A stretch of DNA of 64,000 nucleotides from Pseudomonas sp. PICF141 (GTDB taxonomy: Bacteria > Pseudomonadota > Gammaproteobacteria > Pseudomonadales > Pseudomonadaceae). Positions within the stretch are counted from its first letter, which is position 1. The number at the start of each line of letters is the position of its first letter. Location: NCBI RefSeq assembly GCF_002286815.1, contig NZ_MUNM01000069.1:59084-123083 (forward strand). The letters run 5' to 3'. The position numbers and the translations under genes are program-made. Below, piece by piece: positions 1 through 9,349 of the stretch. The notes under the pieces were generated by a model. It was not told where the DNA came from and did no database searches. It saw only the letters and a list, made by a program, of their open reading frames with translations.

Positions 1-345
1 CTCAGCGCTTGGTTCGCCTTCGACTTGAACCCAATAGGTCTTGGCCAGTTTGTGTTTCGGGTCGGCAATTCGTGCCTGAAGCTGGCCGTCGTTGGTCAGC
101 AACAGCAAGCCTTCGCTGTCGCGGTCCAGCCGCCCTGCCGGGTAAATCCCCGGAATCTCGATGAAATCCTTGAGCGTTGCCCGCCCTTCGCCGTCGCTGA
201 ATTGCGTCAGCACATCGAAAGGCTTGTTGAACAGAATCAGCTTCGGCTCGGCCGGCGGCGCTTTGGCGACACGGCGCGGGGCTGAAGAGGATGGCGCAGG
301 CTTCACGCCAGGGCGGCGGGAAACGGGACGTGGAGGACGAGACAT
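1..345 (-). CDS. rluE: 23S rRNA pseudouridine synthase RluE, 3' part cut by window edge
   Basis: N-terminal ~115 codons of a pseudouridine synthase of the RsuA/RluB/RluE family; the gene runs off the left edge, so the C-terminal half is missing. It starts at the ATG whose complement is 343-345. After a basic, proline-rich N-terminal tail comes the entry to the catalytic fold (LILFNKPFDVLTQFSD) and the family motif GRLDRDSEGLLLL, whose first Asp is the catalytic residue. The short N-terminus without an S4 domain fits RluE, which modifies U2457 of E. coli 23S rRNA, rather than RluB or RsuA. Family is certain; the exact paralogue is an inference from N-terminal layout. Confidence 0.85.
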   Translation of the reverse strand, partial: MSRPPRPVSRRPGVKPAPSSSAPRRVAKAPPAEPKLILFNKPFDVLTQFSDGEGRATLKDFIEIPGIYPAGRLDRDSEGLLLLTNDGQLQARIADPKHKLAKTYWVQVEGEPSAE

Positions 346-414
346 GAGCAAAGGAACATCTAACGGTCAGGGCTGCTAATGCTAGTAGCCTGACCGTTAA
401 ATGACCATCGCAAA

Positions 415-1878
415 TCAGCGAAACGGTGGTTCGTCGAAGCTACGCAGTTTGCGCGAGTGCAGCGAGTTGAGCTCGGTGCGCAACAGATCCACCGCTTCGA
501 TGCCGATCTTCAAGTGCTGGCTGACCGCGCGTTCATAGAAGGCGTTGGCCGAACCCGGCAGTTTGATTTCGCTGTGCAACGGCTTATCCGACACGCAGAG
601 CAACGTGCCGTAGGGCACCCGCAAGCGGTAACCCTGGGCGGCGATGGTGCCACTTTCCATGTCCACCGCCACGGCGCGGGACAGATTGATCAGCGGACGT
701 TCCTGCGCCCAGCGCAGTTCCCAGTTACGGTCGTCGTAGGTCAATACGGTGCCGGTACGCAGGCGCTTCTTCAATTCGTCGCCCTTCTCACCGGTGATGT
801 TGGCCGCCGCTTGCTGCAATGCCATCTGCACTTCAGCCAGGGCCGGAATCGGAATATTCGGCGGCACGACCCGGTCGAGAATCCCGTCGCGGCGCATGTA
901 CGCGTGGGCCAGCACGTAGTCGCCAATGGTCTGCGACTGACGCAAGCCGCCGCAGTGACCAATCATCAGCCAGCAATGCGGACGCAGCACCGCCAGGTGG
1001 TCGGTGATGTTCTTGGCGTTGGACGGGCCGACACCGATGTTCACCAAGGTCACGCCATGGCCGTCGCTGGCGATCAGGTGATAGGCCGGCATCTGGTAAC
1101 GATGCCAGACCACGCCGGCGGCGATCGCCGACGCTTCGCCGTGATCCATGTCCTTTTCGATGATCACATTGCCCGGCAACACCATGCGCACAAAACGCGG
1201 GTCGTTGCGCAGTTGCGCCAGACCATGAACGATGAACTGGTCGACGTAGCGATGATAGTTGGTCAGCAGAATCCACGGCTGCACATGCCGCCAGTCGCTG
1301 CCGGTGTAATGCACCAGTCGACGCAGGGAGAAATCCACCCGTGCGGCATCGAACAGGGCCAGCGGCAGCGGGTCGGTATTTTCCCAGTCGTACAAGCCAT
1401 CGGCGATGCCATCAGTGGCGGCCGACAAATCCGTACTCGGGAACACTCGCGCCAGCACCGCCGCCGTAACGCCAGAACCGGCCAGTTCATCGCCCTGCTC
1501 GACCACGTACGGATAAGGAATGTTCTGCTGGCTGACGCCGACTTCCACGGTCACGGTGAAGTCGTGCATCAACGGGACGAGTTGTTCCAGCAGGTATTTG
1601 CGAAAAGCCCGGGGATGGGTGACGGTGACGCTGTAGGTTCCCGGCAATTGAACCTTGGCATAGGCGCGAGTGGTCTGTGGGACTTCGCCCTGGCAAAGGT
1701 AAGTCAGACGCAACTCGGGATAACGAAACAGAGCCCGCTGTTCAGCGTCCGGCTCGACGCGATCCTTGAGATAACGCTTGAGCGCCTGATTCAGCGCGGT
1801 GGTTGCACGTTCGTGCAAGGCAGCAAGCCGATCCACGGCTTGCTCGGCGGTTTGAACGACAATAAACGCTTCGGTCAC
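415..1878 (-). CDS. amn: AMP nucleosidase
   Basis: Hydrolyses AMP to adenine and ribose 5-phosphate, helping to set adenylate levels. The 487-residue product has the AMN-specific N-terminal domain (to about residue 180) followed by a nucleoside-phosphorylase-type domain. Recognisable segments are HRYVDQFIVHGLAQL, GVGPSNAKNITDHLAVLRPH, GHCGGLRQSQ and AVDMESGTIAAQGYR. I chose the GTG at 1878 because AGGA lies about 8 bases upstream and family members begin close to this point; an ATG at 1914 would add 12 residues without a better ribosome site. Stands alone, downstream of the AidB-like gene and before rluE. Confidence 0.92.
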   Translation of the reverse strand: MTEAFIVVQTAEQAVDRLAALHERATTALNQALKRYLKDRVEPDAEQRALFRYPELRLTYLCQGEVPQTTRAYAKVQLPGTYSVTVTHPRAFRKYLLEQLVPLMHDFTVTVEVGVSQQNIPYPYVVEQGDELAGSGVTAAVLARVFPSTDLSAATDGIADGLYDWENTDPLPLALFDAARVDFSLRRLVHYTGSDWRHVQPWILLTNYHRYVDQFIVHGLAQLRNDPRFVRMVLPGNVIIEKDMDHGEASAIAAGVVWHRYQMPAYHLIASDGHGVTLVNIGVGPSNAKNITDHLAVLRPHCWLMIGHCGGLRQSQTIGDYVLAHAYMRRDGILDRVVPPNIPIPALAEVQMALQQAAANITGEKGDELKKRLRTGTVLTYDDRNWELRWAQERPLINLSRAVAVDMESGTIAAQGYRLRVPYGTLLCVSDKPLHSEIKLPGSANAFYERAVSQHLKIGIEAVDLLRTELNSLHSRKLRSFDEPPFR

Positions 1879-1986
1879 GATCAGCTTCCTGTGTTCTGAC
1901 TTGCAGGCCTTCATCTTGCCTGCATCATCGCTTCACGGGAACAGTGGCGTGTTGGCTGCACATCAATTCAGAGGTACAGATAAATC

Positions 1987-2018
1987 CTGTGGGAGCGGGC
2001 TTGCCCGCTCCCACAGGT
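1987..2018. repeat. Compact REP palindrome
   Basis: A near-perfect palindrome of 32 bases centred on GGGCTTGCCC, with arms reading CCTGTGGGAGCGGGC and its complement. It sits between amn and the AidB-like gene, just after the latter's stop. It is the GTGGGAGCGGGC variant of the REP core seen elsewhere here, collapsed so that the two arms nearly touch. It could also act as a 3' mRNA-stabilising hairpin; no T-tract follows it. Confidence 0.8.
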
Positions 2019-2034
2019 CGTGTGGTGTTTGTGG

Positions 2035-3684
2035 TCAAAACCCTTGCGGGGTCGATCGGGCGACGATTGCTTCCACCTCCAACCCGCGCGGCAACGTTCC
2101 ATACACCCGACCCGTCGAACCGAGGCGGCTGACGATGAAGGCATCACTGACCGCCGCATTACCCGCTTCCAGCAACAGCTTGGCCTGAAGCCCCAAGGCG
2201 ATGTCTTCGGTGAGCTGGCGGGCGCGGTATTGAATGTCGGCGGTGTCCTTGAACGCCGCCTGCAACTGGCTGATGTGCGCCGCCAGGCGTTTGTCGCCAT
2301 GACCGTCGCCCAACTCGCTGAACAACACATCGAGCACACCCGGCTCTTTCGACAGCGCTCTCAGCACGTCGAGGCATTGCACGTTGCCGGAACCCTCCCA
2401 CGTCGAATTGACCGGGGCCTCACGGTACAGCCGCGGCAGGATGCTTTCTTCGACATAACCGGCGCCGCCCATGCATTCGGCCGCTTCATTGATCATCGCG
2501 GGCGCGCGCTTGCAGATCCAGTACTTGCCCACCGCCGTCACCAGTCGGGCGAATTTCGCTTCGTGCCCCTCATCCAGATGATCCAGCGCCCGGCCCATGC
2601 GCAAGCTCAAGGCCAACGCCGCTTCGCTTTCCAGAGCCAGGTCGGCCAGCACGTTTTGCATCAAGGGTTGCTCGCTGAGCAATTTGCCACCGACCTTGCG
2701 GTGGGCGCAGTGGTGGCTGGCCTGGGTCAGGGCCTGGCGCATCAACGCACTGGAGCCGACCATGCAATCGAAACGGGTCATGGCGACCATTTCGATGATG
2801 GTTGGAACACCCCGGCCCTCTTCGCCAACCATCCAGGCCAGGGCGCCACGGAATTCCACCTCGCTGGAGGCATTGGACCAGTTGCCGAGTTTGTTCTTCA
2901 GCCGCTGGATGTAGAACTGATTGCGTGTGTCGTCCGGGCGATGGCGCGGCAGCAAGAAACAGGTCAAGCCTTTGTCGGTCTGGGCCAGGGTAAGAAAGGC
3001 GTCGCACATCGGCGCCGAACAGAACCACTTGTGGCCCACCAGTTCATACGCTTGACCGGGCCCACTGGCGCCGACCGGATACGCCCTGGTGGTGTTGGCC
3101 CGCACGTCGGTGCCGCCCTGTTTCTCGGTCATGGCCATACCGATGGTGACCCCGGCCTTGTGGGCCATGCCGACGTTGCGCGGGTCGTACTCGGTGGCGA
3201 GGATTTTCGGCAGCCAGTGTTTGGCCAGATCCGGTTGCAGGCGCATCGCCGGGACGCTGGCGAAGGTCATGGTCAGCGGGCAACCGCTGCCGGCTTCAGC
3301 CTGACTGTGCAAATAGGTCATGGACGCGCGGGCAACGTGGGCGCCCGGTTGCGTGTCGGTCCAGGGCAAGCCCGTCAGGCCATGCTCTACCGCCGTGCGC
3401 ATCAATTCATGATAAGCCGGATGAAATTCCACCAGGTCGATGCGATGACCGTAACGGTCATGACTGACGAACACCGGTTTGTTCTGATTGGCGGCAAACC
3501 CCGCCTCCATCAGCGGCCCGCCGGCCAAGGCGCCGTAAGCATCGATCCGCGACTCGGCCCAACCGGCATCGAACCGCCGCGACCATTCCTGCAACGGCCG
3601 GTCGATGCGATAGAGGTTGGCGCCGTCCAGCGACGGCGGCTGATTGGTGACTTCGTGGGTTTCGGCGAACTGATGCAGGTTCAT
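2035..3684 (-). CDS. aidB: AidB-like acyl-CoA dehydrogenase
   Basis: FAD-dependent acyl-CoA dehydrogenase of 549 residues, the long AidB subfamily (ordinary members are ~380). Seen: GMAMTEKQGGTDVRANTT and LVGHKWFCSAPMCDAFL in the middle beta domain, and AAECMGGAGYVEESILPRL then NSTWEGSGNVQCLD in the C-terminal helical domain, all AidB-type. E. coli AidB is induced by alkylation damage, binds DNA and has weak isovaleryl-CoA dehydrogenase activity; the true substrate here is unknown. Start at the ATG complementing 3682-3684, preceded by AAGGAG. In P. aeruginosa the same place holds PA3972. The subfamily call is firm, the role less so. Confidence 0.85.
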   Translation of the reverse strand: MNLHQFAETHEVTNQPPSLDGANLYRIDRPLQEWSRRFDAGWAESRIDAYGALAGGPLMEAGFAANQNKPVFVSHDRYGHRIDLVEFHPAYHELMRTAVEHGLTGLPWTDTQPGAHVARASMTYLHSQAEAGSGCPLTMTFASVPAMRLQPDLAKHWLPKILATEYDPRNVGMAHKAGVTIGMAMTEKQGGTDVRANTTRAYPVGASGPGQAYELVGHKWFCSAPMCDAFLTLAQTDKGLTCFLLPRHRPDDTRNQFYIQRLKNKLGNWSNASSEVEFRGALAWMVGEEGRGVPTIIEMVAMTRFDCMVGSSALMRQALTQASHHCAHRKVGGKLLSEQPLMQNVLADLALESEAALALSLRMGRALDHLDEGHEAKFARLVTAVGKYWICKRAPAMINEAAECMGGAGYVEESILPRLYREAPVNSTWEGSGNVQCLDVLRALSKEPGVLDVLFSELGDGHGDKRLAAHISQLQAAFKDTADIQYRARQLTEDIALGLQAKLLLEAGNAAVSDAFIVSRLGSTGRVYGTLPRGLEVEAIVARSTPQGF

Positions 3685-3759
3685 GACAGGGCTCCTTTGG
3701 TCAGCCAAGGGACTTTCAGTTAAGCACCGCCCCGAAGCTGAACAAAGTGGCATATCTGC

Positions 3760-6144
3760 CTAACTGTCGGCGCTTTCGCCTTGCCCCGGGCAGAGTACCC
3801 GTCGAGAGAGCGCCGTCTGCAAATCTTCGAATTTCACTGGTTTGTTCAGGTAGTCGACGAAGGTATCGCTCGGACGATAGGCCCGGTCTGCGCTCAGGCC
3901 AAGCATGAACACGGGTAATTCGGCACAACCTGGCAAGGCGCGGATCCGGCAGCAGATCGAGGCGCCGTCCAGTGGCGGCAGCTGACCATCGAGCAGCACC
4001 GCGTCAACGGCTTCATGCTGCAAATGATCGAGCGCCGCGGCGCCGCTGTCAGCGGTGCACACGCGGAACCCAAGTTTGAGCAACATGCCACGCATCACCA
4101 GCTGATTGATGCTGTTGTCATCGACCAGCAACACCGTGCAATCCTGAGGCACACGCAGATCGGTGGCTTGCGCGGTGATTGCGGGCGCAGGTTCCACCAC
4201 CGGCAGCGGCAGCTCGAACTCCACGTCCAGTTGAAAGCGACTGCCGCGTCCCGGTTCCGAGCGATGACTCAGACGCCCGCCGAGCAACTCGACCAGTTGC
4301 CGACAAATGGCCAGGCCAACGCCCAGGCCACCGTATTCACGGGTCATTGAACCATCGAGCTGGAAGAAGCGCTGATACAGCGTTGCCTCCCCCAGATCGG
4401 TAAAGCCAATGCCGGTATCGATCACCGCAAAGGACAGCGCCAGCCGATCGGGCGCCACCGGTTTGCCCGTCACCCGCAGCGCCAATCCGCCGACCCGGGT
4501 GAATTTGATCGCGTTATCCAGCAGGCATTCCAGGCATTGCGTCAGCTTGCCGCTGTCGCCGTGCAAACGATCCGGCAACCCAGGCGTAACCTCCACCTTG
4601 AAGTCCAGCGACTTGCCCGATGCATTGCCATCGAACTGCAGGCGCAAGGCCTCGACCACACTGCGCAAACTGAAGGTGTCCGGATAGACCTTGAGCTTGC
4701 CGGCCTGCAACTCGGTCAGGGTCAGGATGCCGTTGACCATGCGCATCATGTCCCGCGCCGAACCGGCGGCCGTTTGCTGGTATTGCTCCAGCTCGGGATT
4801 CATCTCGACGGTCTGCATCAGTTCCAGCGAGCCAATCACACCGTTCATGGGCGTGCGCAGTTCATGGGTCAGAGTGGCGAGGAATTCGTCCTTGAGCTTG
4901 TTACTGTGGGCCAGTTGCTGGTTCAACACTTCGAGCTTCTGGCCAGCATCAAACAGGGTTTGCGCCTGTTGCTCACGCATGGCGTTGATGCGATCGGCCA
5001 GGGCCAGGGACAGCAGCGCCACTTCGATCGCCGAGCCGATCTGGCTGGCGTACATGGTCAGGAATACGTTAGGCAAATAACCCAGCACCATCAGGGTATT
5101 GACCACGCCTCCGAGCAGGAACGCCGACCAGGCAATGATGAAATACCGCGCGACCCGCAGGCCACGCCACCAGGCGAAAATCCCGGCGGCGAAAATCACC
5201 ACGGTGAACACCAACGCCAGCAACGTCGCCAGACGCAGGGCCAGGGCGTAATGGGTCATCAAGGACAACCCGACCACCAGCGCACTGAACGCAATCAACG
5301 CCAGCAGCAAACGGTCGAGCCAGCGACTGTGGGTGGCCGTCTGCAAAAAGCTGCGGGCGAACTGGCTGCCGAACAATCCTGAACAGCCGATGAAGAACGG
5401 CGTCGCGGCGTTGGCCCACCAGGGATTGTCGGGCCAGAAATACTCAACGGCTGCGCCGTTCACCGACAGCTGATACAAGCCGAAAGAGGCGATATAAACG
5501 ATGTAATAGAGGTAGCTGGTGTCGCGCACGCTGAGGAAGATGAACAGGTTGTAGACCAGCATCCCCAGCAACACTCCGTAAATCAGGCCCAGTACATAGA
5601 GCCGTACCGGCTGCTCTTCGAGGTAAGCGGTGCTCGACCACAACGTGACGGGCGCCTGAACCGAGCCTTGGCTTTGCAGACGCAAATACACGGTTTGCGC
5701 CTGCTCGGGCGCAAAATTCAGACCAAACAGATAGTTGTTCTGGCGGATCTCGCGAGTGGCGAACGGCAACGCATCGCCGGTCTGCCGGACCAATTGATAC
5801 TCACCGCCCGTGTCGGGCACGTACAGATCCAGGTGATCGAGAGGCGGATAAGCCACTTCCAGCAACCAGGACCGTTGCGCCGACGGGTTGGTCGGGCGGT
5901 ATTGCAGGTCAATTTTCAGCCAGAACGCAGAACGCGAATAACCGGCGTTGAGGGTGTTTTTATCATGAAGCTTGAATTGCCCGGCCGCCGCCTGCGCACG
6001 GACTTCGGCGATGGTCGCCTGACCGCCCGCGTCTTCATAAACCTGCATCGCTCGGCCCAGGGGAAGGCTCTGGGTAAACTCGTCGAACTCGACGGCGCTC
6101 GCCAGGAGGGGCAAGCACAACAGCAACATCAGCAAATAGCGCAT
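3760..6144 (-). CDS. ladS: LadS-type hybrid sensor histidine kinase (7TMR-DISM)
   Basis: 794-residue inner-membrane hybrid kinase. Order: signal peptide (1-17), periplasmic 7TMR-DISMED2 domain (~20-155), seven membrane helices (~180-385), a linker helix, HisKA with His near residue 427 (THELRTPMNG), HATPase with DNAIKF, DTGIG and GLGVGLAI boxes, and a C-terminal receiver whose phosphoacceptor is the Asp of VLLDGQLP (~719) with Lys in YLNKP. Length, domain order and neighbours (thiD-thiE-hemL upstream and divergent, AidB-like gene downstream) match P. aeruginosa LadS. LadS feeds phosphate into the GacS/GacA-RsmY/Z switch between acute and biofilm lifestyles. Orthology is inferred from architecture and synteny. 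Confidence 0.88.
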   Translation of the reverse strand: MRYLLMLLLCLPLLASAVEFDEFTQSLPLGRAMQVYEDAGGQATIAEVRAQAAAGQFKLHDKNTLNAGYSRSAFWLKIDLQYRPTNPSAQRSWLLEVAYPPLDHLDLYVPDTGGEYQLVRQTGDALPFATREIRQNNYLFGLNFAPEQAQTVYLRLQSQGSVQAPVTLWSSTAYLEEQPVRLYVLGLIYGVLLGMLVYNLFIFLSVRDTSYLYYIVYIASFGLYQLSVNGAAVEYFWPDNPWWANAATPFFIGCSGLFGSQFARSFLQTATHSRWLDRLLLALIAFSALVVGLSLMTHYALALRLATLLALVFTVVIFAAGIFAWWRGLRVARYFIIAWSAFLLGGVVNTLMVLGYLPNVFLTMYASQIGSAIEVALLSLALADRINAMREQQAQTLFDAGQKLEVLNQQLAHSNKLKDEFLATLTHELRTPMNGVIGSLELMQTVEMNPELEQYQQTAAGSARDMMRMVNGILTLTELQAGKLKVYPDTFSLRSVVEALRLQFDGNASGKSLDFKVEVTPGLPDRLHGDSGKLTQCLECLLDNAIKFTRVGGLALRVTGKPVAPDRLALSFAVIDTGIGFTDLGEATLYQRFFQLDGSMTREYGGLGVGLAICRQLVELLGGRLSHRSEPGRGSRFQLDVEFELPLPVVEPAPAITAQATDLRVPQDCTVLLVDDNSINQLVMRGMLLKLGFRVCTADSGAAALDHLQHEAVDAVLLDGQLPPLDGASICCRIRALPGCAELPVFMLGLSADRAYRPSDTFVDYLNKPVKFEDLQTALSRRVLCPGQGESADS

Positions 6145-6314
6145 TTAAGCCCCAGCGTGGCCTGTCCGGTTGTGTCAGGAAGCCCCCCATTCCTTTTGAG
6201 CAGACGTAAAACCGGTATTACCTGTGATTGGTTTGGATCCACTCTAGCATAGCCGTTGGTGGCCATTGAACACCATTGAAATTTTTCCTGCGAAGGCTCT
6301 AGAACAAGCGTTCC

Positions 6315-6338
6315 AGCTCTATACATTGAGTTAGAGCT
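6315..6338. promoter_or_regulatory. Inverted repeat in the ladS-thiD divergent spacer
   Basis: AGCTCTA and TAGAGCT are separated by 10 bases in the 439-base spacer between divergent ladS and thiD. It is a perfect 7-base inverted repeat about 170 bases upstream of ladS. It might be an operator, but no regulator is known to match it and the length is modest. Confidence 0.3.
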
Positions 6339-6384
6339 GTAGGCTTGGTCAGGTTGTGACAAGGGTACCCCGGCACACATCCCT

Positions 6385-6520
6385 CTGTAGCAGTTGCCGA
6401 AGGCTGCGTTCAACGGCGAAGCCGTTGCGAAATCAATCACCGCAGTGCATCAGGCTAACCGTGATCACAGGCTTGACGACCGCTACGCGGCCGAACGCAG
6501 CCTTCGGCAGCTGCTACAGG
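6385..6520. repeat. Inverted-pair REP, 'GCAGCCTTCGGCAGC' family
   Basis: Two outward arms, TGTAGCAGTTGCCGAAGGC (6385-) and GCCTTCGGCAGCTGCTACA (ending ~6518), enclose about 90 bases that include a second, smaller inverted motif. It occupies much of the ladS-thiD spacer. The rest of the spacer (6145-6384, 6521-6583) holds no gene that I can support; promoters for both genes must lie there. Confidence 0.75.
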
Positions 6521-6583
6521 GACCGCGTCACGATTCACGGGCCGACACCCGAAAAAACATGTTTGGTGGTAAGCTCGCGCACC

Positions 6584-7381
6584 ATGAATATCTACAGCTC
6601 TCGCCCCGTTGTCCTCTGCCTCTCCGGCCACGACCCAAGTGGTGGCGCCGGCTTGCAGGCAGATATCGAAGCCCTGCTCGCTCAAGGTTGTCATGCGGCT
6701 CCGGCCGTCACTGCCCTGACCGTGCAAGACACCGTCAATGTCACTGACTTCCGCGTGCTCGATCGCGAGTGGGTGTTGGCCCAAGCCAACGCCGTGCTCA
6801 ACGACTCCGAAGTCGCCGCCGTCAAACTGGGCATGCTCGGTTCCCTGGAAATGGTCGACACCGTGGTCGAACTGCTCTCGGCGCACCCGCATTTGCCGGT
6901 GGTCTGCGACCCGGTGCTGCGCGCCGGCGGTGGCGGGCGACTGGGCAAGGATGAAGTCGGCTACGCCATGCGCGAACGCCTGTTGCCGCTGTCAATCATT
7001 GCCACCCCCAACCTTCCCGAAGCTCGCATCCTCGCCGAACTGCCCGAAGGCACCGCGGACGAGTGCGCCGACAAACTTCTGCCGTTCGTCAAACACCTGC
7101 TGATCACCGGCGGTCATGGCGATGAACACGAAATACACAATCGCCTGTACAGCCGCGACGGTCACCGCGAAACCTTTACCTGCCAGCGCCTGCCCGGCAG
7201 TTACCATGGTTCCGGTTGCACACTGGCCAGCGCCCTCGCCGGTCGTCTGGCCCAGGGTGAACACCTCGCCAGTGCCGTAAAGAGCGCGCTTGACTACACT
7301 TGGCGCACCTTGCGTGATGCGGAGCAGCTGGGCAAAGGCCAGTTCGTGCCGCGCCGCTTGCCGCTGGATTTCTGTTCGTAA
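6584..7381 (+). CDS. thiD: Hydroxymethylpyrimidine/phosphomethylpyrimidine kinase ThiD
   Basis: Phosphorylates HMP and HMP-phosphate to HMP-PP for thiamine synthesis. 265 residues, ribokinase-like fold. Seen: CLSGHDPSGGAGLQADIEA near the N-terminus, GMLGS and VCDPVLRAGGGGRL in the middle, and the C-terminal PGSYHGSGCTLASALAG that forms the anion hole and catalytic Asp/Cys region. I start at the ATG at 6584; the frame is open further upstream but only through REP sequence. Followed 32 bases later by thiE, whose product uses the HMP-PP made here, so the two are probably co-transcribed. No TPP riboswitch is apparent upstream. Confidence 0.95.
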   Translation: MNIYSSRPVVLCLSGHDPSGGAGLQADIEALLAQGCHAAPAVTALTVQDTVNVTDFRVLDREWVLAQANAVLNDSEVAAVKLGMLGSLEMVDTVVELLSAHPHLPVVCDPVLRAGGGGRLGKDEVGYAMRERLLPLSIIATPNLPEARILAELPEGTADECADKLLPFVKHLLITGGHGDEHEIHNRLYSRDGHRETFTCQRLPGSYHGSGCTLASALAGRLAQGEHLASAVKSALDYTWRTLRDAEQLGKGQFVPRRLPLDFCS

Positions 7382-7413
7382 CTTTCTATGCGTAAAGCGC
7401 AGAGGCTTGTCCG

Positions 7414-8037
7414 ATGAAACTACGTGGCCTGTACGCCATTACCGACAGCCAGTTACTGGCCGGTAAATTTCTTTCGTACGTGGAGGCGGCGCTCGAAGGC
7501 GGCGTCACCCTGCTGCAATACCGCGACAAGAGCAGCGACGAGGCCCGCCGCCTGCGCGAAGCCGAAGCCCTGCGCGATCTGTGCGAACGCTACAAGACCC
7601 AGCTGATCATCAACGATGACGCCGAACTGGCCGCGCGCCTGAATGTCGGCGTGCACCTGGGCCAGACCGATGGCCCGCTGATGCCGGTTCGCGCACTGCT
7701 CGGTCGTCAGGCGATCATCGGTTCGACCTGCCACGCGCAACTCGCACTCGCCGAACAAGCCGCCAAAGAAGGCGCCAGTTACGTCGCCTTCGGTCGCTTC
7801 TTCAATTCCAATACCAAACCCGGCGCACCGGCCTGCAGCCTCGACCTGCTTGATCAGGCGCGCAGCAAACTGCACCTGCCAATCTGCGCGATCGGCGGCA
7901 TCACGCTGGACAACGCTGCGCCGCTGGTGGCCCACGGGGTCGACTTGCTGGCGGTGGTGCACGGCCTGTTTGGCGCCGAGAGTACGGCTGAAGTGACACG
8001 CCGCGCCCGCGCCTTTAACGAATTGTTCAAATCCTGA
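7414..8037 (+). CDS. thiE: Thiamine-phosphate synthase ThiE
   Basis: Joins HMP-PP and thiazole phosphate to thiamine monophosphate. 207-residue TIM barrel of usual length. Visible family segments: LRGLYAITDSQLL at the start, GGVTLLQYRDKSS (diphosphate/HMP site), LIINDDAELAARLNVGVHLGQTD, IIGSTCHAQLAL, YVAFGRFFNSNTKPGA and PICAIGGITLDNA. Lies between thiD and hemL, all on the same strand with gaps of 32 and 18 bases, which suggests one transcript. Confidence 0.95.
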   Translation: MKLRGLYAITDSQLLAGKFLSYVEAALEGGVTLLQYRDKSSDEARRLREAEALRDLCERYKTQLIINDDAELAARLNVGVHLGQTDGPLMPVRALLGRQAIIGSTCHAQLALAEQAAKEGASYVAFGRFFNSNTKPGAPACSLDLLDQARSKLHLPICAIGGITLDNAAPLVAHGVDLLAVVHGLFGAESTAEVTRRARAFNELFKS

Positions 8038-8055
8038 TTTTTTGAGAGCCCGATC

Positions 8056-9339
8056 ATGTCTCGTTCCGAAACCCTGTTTGCCAATGCCCAGAAACACATT
8101 CCAGGAGGCGTGAACTCGCCTGTTCGTGCGTTCAAGAGTGTTGGCGGCACGCCGCTGTTCTTCAAACACGCTGAAGGTGCCTACGTCACCGACGAAGACG
8201 ACAAGCGTTATGTGGATTACGTCGGTTCCTGGGGGCCAATGATTCTCGGCCACAGCCATCCGGACGTGCTGGACGCGGTGCGCAAACAGCTGGAACACGG
8301 CCTGTCCTACGGCGCCCCGACCGCGATGGAAACCGAAATGGCCGATCTGGTCTGCTCGATCGTGCCGTCGATGGAAATGGTGCGCATGGTCAGCTCCGGC
8401 ACCGAAGCGACCATGAGCGCCATTCGTCTGGCCCGTGGCTTTACCGGCCGTGACAGCATCATCAAATTCGAAGGCTGCTACCACGGCCACTCCGACAGCC
8501 TGCTGGTCAAGGCCGGTTCCGGCGCCCTGACCCAAGGCGTACCTAGCTCGGCCGGTGTACCGGCGGCGTTCGCCAAACACACCCTGACCCTGCCGTTCAA
8601 CGACATCGATGCGGTAGAAACCCTGCTCGCCGAAGTCGGCCAGGACGTGGCGTGCATCATTGTCGAACCAGTGGCCGGCAACATGAATTGCGTACCGCCG
8701 GCACCGGGCTTCCTCGAAGGCCTGCGGACTCTGTGCGACAAACACGGCGTGGTGCTGATTTTCGATGAAGTGATGACCGGTTTCCGTGTCGCCCTCGGCG
8801 GCGCCCAAGCCCATTATGGCGTCACGCCGGACCTGAGCACCTTCGGCAAAATCATCGGTGGCGGTATGCCGGTGGGTTGCTTCGGCGGCAAACGCAAGAT
8901 CATGGAACACATCGCACCGCTGGGGCCGGTCTACCAGGCCGGCACGTTGTCGGGTAACCCACTGGCGATGGCGGCGGGCCTGACCACGCTGCGCCTGATC
9001 AGTCGTCCTGGTTTCCACGCCGAGCTGAGCGACTACACCAGCCGTCTGCTCGATGGTCTGCAACAGCGCGCCGACGCCGCTGGCATTCCGTTCGTGACTA
9101 CTCAGGCCGGCGGCATGTTCGGCCTGTACTTCAGCGGCGCTGACGACATTGTGACCTTTGAGGATGTAATGGCCAGTGATGCCGGCCTGTTCGGGCGTTT
9201 CTTCCACCTGATGCTTGAAGGCGGCGTGTACCTGGCGCCAAGCGCCTTCGAAGCCGGTTTCACCTCGATCGCCCACGGCGAAACCGAGTTGAAACTGACG
9301 CTGGACGCCGCCGAGCGTGCGTTCGCCGCATTGAAATAA
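8056..9339 (+). CDS. hemL: Glutamate-1-semialdehyde 2,1-aminomutase HemL
   Basis: PLP enzyme that converts glutamate-1-semialdehyde to 5-aminolevulinate, the first dedicated tetrapyrrole precursor in the C5 pathway. 427 residues, class-III aminotransferase fold. Seen: PGGVNSPVRAFKSVGG at the N-terminus, SSGTEATMSAIRLARG, GCYHGHSDSLLVKAGSG, LIFDEVMTGFRVALGGAQ, and the PLP-lysine segment STFGKIIGGGMPVGCFGG. Third gene of the thiD-thiE-hemL group and followed by a strong hairpin. The long open frame antisense to it is a GC-bias shadow. Confidence 0.97.
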   Translation: MSRSETLFANAQKHIPGGVNSPVRAFKSVGGTPLFFKHAEGAYVTDEDDKRYVDYVGSWGPMILGHSHPDVLDAVRKQLEHGLSYGAPTAMETEMADLVCSIVPSMEMVRMVSSGTEATMSAIRLARGFTGRDSIIKFEGCYHGHSDSLLVKAGSGALTQGVPSSAGVPAAFAKHTLTLPFNDIDAVETLLAEVGQDVACIIVEPVAGNMNCVPPAPGFLEGLRTLCDKHGVVLIFDEVMTGFRVALGGAQAHYGVTPDLSTFGKIIGGGMPVGCFGGKRKIMEHIAPLGPVYQAGTLSGNPLAMAAGLTTLRLISRPGFHAELSDYTSRLLDGLQQRADAAGIPFVTTQAGGMFGLYFSGADDIVTFEDVMASDAGLFGRFFHLMLEGGVYLAPSAFEAGFTSIAHGETELKLTLDAAERAFAALK

Positions 9340-9349
9340 ATGCTGTAAC

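Noticed and set aside
6356..6583. N-terminal extension of thiD through the upstream repeat
   Set aside because: The extra residues come from REP sequence; ThiD homology starts at the ATG at 6584.
6145..6583. TPP riboswitch upstream of thiD
   Set aside because: No CTGAGA...ACCTGA-type THI-box pattern found; the spacer is mainly a REP pair.
7453..9276. 607-codon open frame antisense to thiE-hemL
   Set aside because: It is the mirror of hemL codon bias in high-GC DNA; composition is rich in His, Gln, Arg and Gly and it lacks any domain, while hemL on the other strand is unambiguous.
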